Assembly: GCA_020217065.1 (NCBI GenBank)
Contig: JAIWOB010000153.1
Span: forward strand, 1-10,000
Direction: 5' to 3'
Length of the DNA stretch: 10,000 bases
Origin: Chloroflexota bacterium
GTDB lineage: Bacteria; Chloroflexota; Anaerolineae; Anaerolineales; Villigracilaceae
The position numbers and the translations under genes were made by a program. Each line of letters begins with the position of its first letter. The first letter of the stretch is position 1. Under the pieces are notes generated by a model. That model was not told the origin of the DNA. It did not search any database and saw only the letters and a list, made by a program, of their open reading frames with translations. Below, one piece after another: positions 6,219 to 10,000 of this stretch.

Positions 6219-7784
6219 TCATCCGTTCAACCATTCCTCTTCGCGCTTATCCTGCGTGGGAAGGTAGGGCATCTTCTCGCCTGCGATTCCCAAAAACTCG
6301 GAAAGCGCGGCGCGCATGGCGGCGCGGTCGTCCCACAGGTACTCGGTTTTTCCGAAACACATGGATTGCTCGTGACCTTTCCCGCACGAAAGAACAATGT
6401 CGCCTTCCCGCGCCAGTCGAAGCGCAAAACGGATTGCTTCGCCCCGGTCTGGGACTCGCCAAAAGGTCTTTCCCTCCACCCCGCCTTTTGACCTGGCTCC
6501 CGCCGCCATTTCTTCGAGGATTCCATCCAGCGACTCGGTGCGCGGGTCTTCGGCGGTCAACACGGAGAGGTCAGCCAATTCAGCGGAAATTTCAGCCATC
6601 ATGCGGCGCTTTTCTTTGTCGCGCAAGCCCGCCGAACCAAATACGGCAATCACCCGCCCCCTGGTCATCTTTCTGGCGGCTTCCAATGTCACCTTCAAGG
6701 CGTTGGGCGTATGGGCAAAGTCCACAATGGCGGTGAAATTTTGACCGAGGTCAATCGCCTGCATCCTGCCTGGAATACCGTCAAGGGCGGCAATTCCACG
6801 CGCGGCGTCGTCGGGGTTAACGCCCAAGCCATAGACGGAGGCGGTCAGGGCGGCAAGGCAGTTGGAGACGTTGTATTCGCCAACCAGACGACTTGATATG
6901 ACTACGCGAAAATTTTTAGAAGCCGCTGTAAACCCAAGCCCCGACGAGCTGTAGCGGACATTCTCCGCCCTGACATCCGCCTCCCCTCCCAAGCCGTAAC
7001 TTAACTTTGGAGTTTTGACAAAACCGTCGAGAAACTCAAACGAGCGGTCGTCGCGGTTGAGAACCGCCAAACGCGGATTCCCCATCGGTTTTGGACGTGT
7101 GACTTCTAAACTGGAAAACAGGCGAGCTTTCGCGGCGCGATAGTTCTCATAGTTGCCATGCTCATCCATGTGTTCGTGCGTGATGTTTGTGACCACCGCC
7201 ACGTCGAACTCACAGGCGTCTACTCGATGCTGGGACCAGCCGTGGGACGTGGTCTCCAGCACAACGTGAGTCAAGCCCGCCTCCACCATCTTCGCCAGAT
7301 AGCGCTGAACGTCGTGGGCGTCAGGCGTGGTGACGTGAAAGCCCGTGTCCAGCGCTTCGCCGCCGATTAGGGCGTTAACGGTTGAAATCATCCCCGCGCG
7401 AACGCCGGCGCTGATAAGGATGTTGTAAATCAGATTGCTGGTGGTGGTCTTACCGTCCGTGCCGGTCACGCCGACGACCGTCAATTTACGAGCGGGAAAG
7501 CCATAAAAAGCCGCCGCCAGCCAGGTGAGGGCTTGGCGGGGGTTTTCCACACCGACATATGTCGGGCTAAAAGCCCGTCCTGCCTCACCGATTACAGCGA
7601 CAGCGCCGTTTTCGAGCGCTTTCGGGATATAGGAATGTCCGTCCGCGGAGCCGCCGCGCATGGCGACAAACAAATCGCCCGGTTTGACCGCGCGGCTGTC
7701 AATGGCAATGCCTGTAATTTCGACATCGGGGATGTTTTGCGGGAAGGAAAAGGGAAAGTCAATGAAGAGGTTTTTGAGCCGCAT
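6219..7784 (-). CDS. murE: UDP-N-acetylmuramoyl-tripeptide synthetase (MurE ligase)
   Basis: A 521-residue Mur ligase that adds the third residue to UDP-MurNAc-L-Ala-D-Glu in the cytoplasmic phase of peptidoglycan synthesis. The N-terminal UDP-binding domain (1-100) carries IDSRAVKPGDLFVAM (28-42). The central ATPase domain has the P-loop VTGTDGKTTT (106-115), TTPDAHDVQ (152-160), ETTSHGWSQHRVD (177-189), NITHEHMDEHG (200-210) and YRAAKARLF (215-223), whose lysine 219 matches the carbamylated lysine of Mur ligases. The C-terminal domain has VDFAHTPNAL (354-363), GSAGLRDKEKR (383-393) and GKGHE (468-472). The specificity motif, DNPR in meso-diaminopimelate enzymes, reads EDPR (412-415). The added amino acid (DAP, lysine or ornithine) is therefore not certain. 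The start at 7784 has GGAG six bases upstream. It lies just beyond the atp terminator, so it needs its own promoter or read-through. Confidence 0.95.
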   Translation of the reverse strand: MRLKNLFIDFPFSFPQNIPDVEITGIAIDSRAVKPGDLFVAMRGGSADGHSYIPKALENGAVAVIGEAGRAFSPTYVGVENPRQALTWLAAAFYGFPARKLTVVGVTGTDGKTTTSNLIYNILISAGVRAGMISTVNALIGGEALDTGFHVTTPDAHDVQRYLAKMVEAGLTHVVLETTSHGWSQHRVDACEFDVAVVTNITHEHMDEHGNYENYRAAKARLFSSLEVTRPKPMGNPRLAVLNRDDRSFEFLDGFVKTPKLSYGLGGEADVRAENVRYSSSGLGFTAASKNFRVVISSRLVGEYNVSNCLAALTASVYGLGVNPDDAARGIAALDGIPGRMQAIDLGQNFTAIVDFAHTPNALKVTLEAARKMTRGRVIAVFGSAGLRDKEKRRMMAEISAELADLSVLTAEDPRTESLDGILEEMAAGARSKGGVEGKTFWRVPDRGEAIRFALRLAREGDIVLSCGKGHEQSMCFGKTEYLWDDRAAMRAALSEFLGIAGEKMPYLPTQDKREEEWLNG

Positions 7785-7801
7785 GAGTCTCCATGACGCC
7801 C

Positions 7802-7820
7802 CGACGGAGGATTACCGTCG
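7802..7820. repeat. Short inverted repeat in the murE leader
   Basis: CGACGG (7802-7807) and CCGTCG (7815-7820) can form a 6-bp stem with a 7-base loop in the murE leader, about 18 bases from the start codon and just outside the ribosome-binding site. It could influence murE translation, but the stem is short and may be chance. Confidence 0.3.
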
Positions 7821-7835
7821 TCAGAGCGAGACGTT

Positions 7836-7875
7836 AAATAAAAAAGGGTCTTGGCAATTTTACCAAAACCCTTTT
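7836..7875 (-). terminator. Rho-independent terminator of the atp genes
   Basis: Arms 7875-7863 and 7854-7842 form a 13-bp stem around an 8-base loop, starting 17 bases after the atpF/H stop codon. In the minus-strand RNA the single irregular pair (7867/7850) is a G-U wobble; in the plus-strand RNA it would be an A-C mismatch. The minus-strand tail is TTTTTTATTT (7845-7836). Both points fix the orientation. It separates the ATP synthase genes from murE. Confidence 0.9.
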
Positions 7876-7892
7876 GAAAGCGAATTGCCCGT

Positions 7893-8609
7893 TTACTTCA
7901 TTGCCTGGCGCAGACCTTCGAGTCTGCCAGCCACAGAGCCGTCAAGGACCTTGTCGCCGACTTTGATGACCAACCCGCCGAGGATGGAGGGGTCAACCTT
8001 GAAGGAGACTTCCTTCGCCGAGACGCTCTGTTTGACGGCGTTTTGCTCGTCGCTGGTGAGCGGCAGGGCGCTGATGACTTCGGCGGAATCGCCCGTAAGG
8101 GCTTCCGCAACGACCACCTTGCCGCCTTTCACGCCGGAGAAGAATTCGTCAATCAGGGCGCGTTGTTTCTTTTCGTCGAGCACTTCGCCGACCAGTTTGT
8201 TGGCGGCGGCGATGGCAAGGGCGGCAACCTGTCCGCGCAAATCGCCCAAAATACGGTTGCGCTCCAGTTCGGCTTCCGCCATGACCGCTTCGCGCGCCTT
8301 GGCGGCTTCGGCTTCGGCGGCGGCTTTGACTTCTTTGCCGGCGGAGGCGGCGCGTTCCGTGGCTTCGCGAATCACCTTGCCCGCTTCCGCCTGGGCTTCA
8401 GCAAGAATCCTGGCGGCTTCGGCTTCAGCGTTCGCGCGGGCTTCGGCGGCGATGCGGGCGTCTTCCAAACCTTGCGCGATTTTTTGTTTGCGAGATTCCA
8501 TCATGTCCAGCATGGGCTTGTAGACCCAGGCGTTCAGCGTGAGAAAAACAATCGCGAAAGCGATAATCTGGACGATGAGGAGACCTAAGTTAATCCCAAG
8601 AGCTTCCAT
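7893..8609 (-). CDS. atpF: ATP synthase Fo subunit b fused to the C-terminal domain of delta
   Basis: The first 155 residues are a standard stator subunit b: a single membrane helix (about 7-28), the WVYKPMLDMMESRK boundary (28-41), and a long alanine/glutamate-rich coiled coil ending in the typical KLVGEVLDEKKQRALIDEFF. From about 162 to 238 the sequence changes to the C-terminal domain of subunit delta: ALPLTSDEQNAVKQSV (181-196) and VDPSILGGLVIKVGDKVLDG (205-224), then SVAGRLEGLRQAM. The N-terminal six-helix domain of delta, about 105 residues that normally cap the alpha subunits, is absent. The known mycobacterial b-delta fusion keeps it. The product should be the peripheral stalk, linking subunit a to F1. 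AGGAG lies upstream of the ATG, and the gene follows atpE by 19 bp. The fusion runs uninterrupted in one frame, so it is not a frameshift artefact. The symbol refers to the b part. Confidence 0.92.
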   Translation of the reverse strand: MEALGINLGLLIVQIIAFAIVFLTLNAWVYKPMLDMMESRKQKIAQGLEDARIAAEARANAEAEAARILAEAQAEAGKVIREATERAASAGKEVKAAAEAEAAKAREAVMAEAELERNRILGDLRGQVAALAIAAANKLVGEVLDEKKQRALIDEFFSGVKGGKVVVAEALTGDSAEVISALPLTSDEQNAVKQSVSAKEVSFKVDPSILGGLVIKVGDKVLDGSVAGRLEGLRQAMK

Positions 8610-8628
8610 GTTTCACAGCTCCTTATAA

Positions 8629-8868
8629 CTACACAACTTTGAAGAGCATGAGGAACGCGATAACCAGACAATAGATGGCGATGGCTTCGGAGAACGCGAT
8701 GCCCAGAATCATATTCGTCAGCAGGTTGCCATAGGTGTCGGGGTTGCGCGCCATGCCTGTCAACGCGCCCTGTACGCTCAAACCAATCCCCACGCCCGCG
8801 CCCGCTGCGCCAATCATCGCCAGTCCCGCGCCCACATAGCGCATCGCATCCAAAATACTTCCTTCCAT
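8629..8868 (-). CDS. atpE: ATP synthase Fo subunit c
   Basis: A 79-residue proteolipid of the rotor ring. Two membrane helices (about 9-38 and 49-75) flank the polar loop ARNPD (40-44). The first helix has the tight-packing GAGVGIG pattern (23-29). The ion-binding carboxylate is E61 in GIAFSEAIAIY. The Ser/Thr that follow the glutamate in sodium-binding rings are Ala62 and Ile63 here, and the helix-1 glutamine position is Ile28, so proton coupling is expected. The start is preceded by a strong AAGGAGG and an A/U-rich leader, consistent with the high translation needed for a multi-copy subunit. Confidence 0.97.
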   Translation of the reverse strand: MEGSILDAMRYVGAGLAMIGAAGAGVGIGLSVQGALTGMARNPDTYGNLLTNMILGIAFSEAIAIYCLVIAFLMLFKVV

Positions 8869-8942
8869 GTAAAGCCTCCTTAGGGTTTTTCCTAGTTAAT
8901 GATTAGAATATTTTCTCTCAACGGGCTGGGGACGTCCCGCCC
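8869..8942 (-). promoter_or_regulatory. atpB-atpE intergenic leader with stem-loop and A/U-rich stretch
   Basis: In the minus-strand RNA a stem-loop (8942-8923, seven G-C pairs with one bulged A) lies 11 bases after the atpB stop. It is followed by about 40 bases of A/U-rich sequence and then AAGGAGG, 6 bases before the atpE ATG. There is no U-tract after the stem, so it is not a terminator. In Escherichia coli an A/U-rich enhancer upstream of atpE raises c-subunit translation; a similar role here is inference. Confidence 0.5.
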
Positions 8943-8953
8943 AAAATTGACAA

Positions 8954-9931
8954 TTAATGCTCGGCGTGTTCCTCGCCGTGACCTTGAGTCGCCTGCGCCA
9001 TGAAGACCATCGTCAACATGCCGAAGACAAACGCCTGAATAACGCCGACGAATAGTTCGAACATCATAACCATCGCGGGCAGAATGGAGAAACGCCCCAA
9101 AAGCCCGGCGACAATGGCGACCAACACAATGCCCGCAAACATATTTCCGAAAAGACGGAAGGCAAAGGAGAGGATTTTGGAGACCTCGGAAATCAATTCC
9201 AGCAAGCCGACCAAAAAGTCCATCGCGCCGAAGAATGGGACTTTGAACATGCGGCGGGTGTTGAAAAACTTGCTCAGGTAGCCGATTCCCTGCGCGCGGA
9301 AGCCAACGACTTGAATCATCACGACAGCGATGACCGCCAGCGCGGCGGTGAAGTTCAAATCTACGGAAATGCCGCGCAGGAAGGGATATAGGACGTAGTG
9401 CCCTTCTTCAGCGGTCAACATGCCCCATCCGCCGCCCAGAGCCGCCACCGCATGCCCGCCTTCGCCGTGGGCTTCCTTAATCAAGCCAATCGATTCAAAA
9501 CCGGGAATCAACTTGAGCAAGTTGGCGAAGAGAACATATATCATAATGGTCGCAAACCAGGGAAAAATCATCCTGGCGTATTTGCCCGCAGAGCCCTCGG
9601 TCAAGTTATAAAGCATTTCAAGGACGGCTTCCATCAAATTGCCGATACCGCGCGGCACGAGGTCGGTCTTCGCGCTTCGCTTCAACGAACGGTTGGTAAA
9701 GTAGGCAATCGCCGCCAGCAAAACAATCGTGATTGCCAGCGTGGGAAGCGTGTTCACCAAATAGAAATCGCCAATCACGGGCAGGGTAAACAGGGGGGTG
9801 TAACTTAATTTCTCAGGCGCAACCACAATTTCAGGCTGAATGGGGACAAAAATTCCGCCCAAGATAAACCCCGCAATCATCAGCGCCAAAACGACCCAGC
9901 GGCGCCAGGGTCTTCGCTTTTCTTGTTCCAA
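8954..9931 (-). CDS. atpB: ATP synthase Fo subunit a
   Basis: A 325-residue membrane protein that forms the two proton half-channels beside the c ring. It has a basic N-terminus, a first helix at about 11-31, a further helix at 60-78, FPWFATIMIYVLFANLLKLIPGF (123-145), DLNFTAALAVIAVVMIQVVGF (191-211), and the hallmark block EVSKILSFAFRLFGNMFAG (249-267), where R259 is the essential arginine that faces the c-ring carboxylate. It ends with FVGVIQAFVFGMLTMVFM. The loop at 146-188 is rich in Gly, His and Glu, and the tail GHGEEHAEH is also His/Glu-rich. The start codon is TTG at 9931: AGGAGG lies 7 bases upstream, and no ATG precedes the first helix. It is 85 bp from atpE and 10 bp from the gene before it. 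Confidence 0.96.
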   Translation of the reverse strand: MEQEKRRPWRRWVVLALMIAGFILGGIFVPIQPEIVVAPEKLSYTPLFTLPVIGDFYLVNTLPTLAITIVLLAAIAYFTNRSLKRSAKTDLVPRGIGNLMEAVLEMLYNLTEGSAGKYARMIFPWFATIMIYVLFANLLKLIPGFESIGLIKEAHGEGGHAVAALGGGWGMLTAEEGHYVLYPFLRGISVDLNFTAALAVIAVVMIQVVGFRAQGIGYLSKFFNTRRMFKVPFFGAMDFLVGLLELISEVSKILSFAFRLFGNMFAGIVLVAIVAGLLGRFSILPAMVMMFELFVGVIQAFVFGMLTMVFMAQATQGHGEEHAEH

Positions 9932-9941
9932 AGTCCGCCTC

Positions 9942-10000
9942 CTATATCAGAGTATCTTTCTCTTCGGCTGCGTATTTTTTCTTCCACTGCGCCAGCGCCT
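9942..10000 (-). CDS. C-terminal end of an upstream gene in the atp operon (possibly AtpI/AtpZ-like)
   Basis: Reading in from the right edge, one minus-strand frame gives ALAQWKKKYAAEEKDTLI and stops at TAG (9944-9942), 10 bases before the atpB start, with the atpB ribosome-binding site in the gap. The tight spacing marks it as the preceding gene of the same operon. In many bacteria that position is held by a small AtpI or AtpZ membrane protein, and a charged tail would suit it. Eighteen residues do not allow identification. Confidence 0.5.
   Translation of the reverse strand, partial: ALAQWKKKYAAEEKDTLI

Noticed and set aside
7660..8588. Long plus-strand frames, Ser/Ala-rich and Gly/Phe-rich
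   Set aside because: They are antisense to murE and to the alanine/glutamate-rich coiled coil of atpF. The low-complexity composition is the mirror of that coiled coil.
8629..8868. Sodium-dependent c ring
   Set aside because: The residues that bind sodium next to the glutamate are replaced by Ala62, Ile63 and Ile28, so proton coupling is more likely.

Overview
The window looks like an ordinary chromosomal stretch from an anaerobic or facultatively anaerobic bacterium of moderately high GC. Gene content suggests a Chloroflexota/Anaerolineae-like lineage: a ferredoxin-dependent 2-oxoacid oxidoreductase, MurE peptidoglycan synthesis, and an F-type ATP synthase with a b-delta fusion. That placement is inference from gene style only; there is no rRNA or other marker here. 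Most genes are on the minus strand; the only well supported plus-strand gene is an MFS transporter.

Layout, left to right. (1) 1-150: a GC-rich fragment, probably the end of a plus-strand repetitive adhesin-like gene, stopping at a very strong 13-bp hairpin. (2) 155-865 (-): a stand-alone B3/B4 (PheRS-beta-like) domain protein. Its leader carries three degenerate tandem octamers and a GC-rich hairpin. (3) 1006-3528 (-): an 840-residue fused IorA-IorB oxidoreductase with atypical iron-sulfur cysteine spacing. (4) A 342-bp divergent promoter region, then an MFS transporter, 3871-5091 (+). Its terminator lies inside the 3' end of the convergent neighbour. (5) 5112-7784 (-): murE, an SRPBCC-fold protein and a GNAT acetyltransferase in one direction. 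The last two overlap by an ATGA and are probably translationally coupled. (6) 7836-10000 (-): the membrane part of the F1Fo ATP synthase, in the order (end of an upstream gene)-atpB-atpE-atpF/H, closed by a clear Rho-independent terminator.

How the genes relate: the atp genes form a transcription unit for the proton channel and stator. The b subunit carries only the C-terminal domain of delta, and the catalytic F1 genes do not follow. murE makes the third-residue addition in the peptidoglycan stem peptide. The oxidoreductase would supply or consume reduced ferredoxin during aromatic or other amino-acid metabolism. I see no defence system, CRISPR array, insertion sequence, tRNA or rRNA. The most interesting items are the truncated b-delta fusion with the split atp operon, the divergent fused Ior, the EDPR variant of the MurE specificity motif, and RNA structures around atpE and the intergenic gaps.
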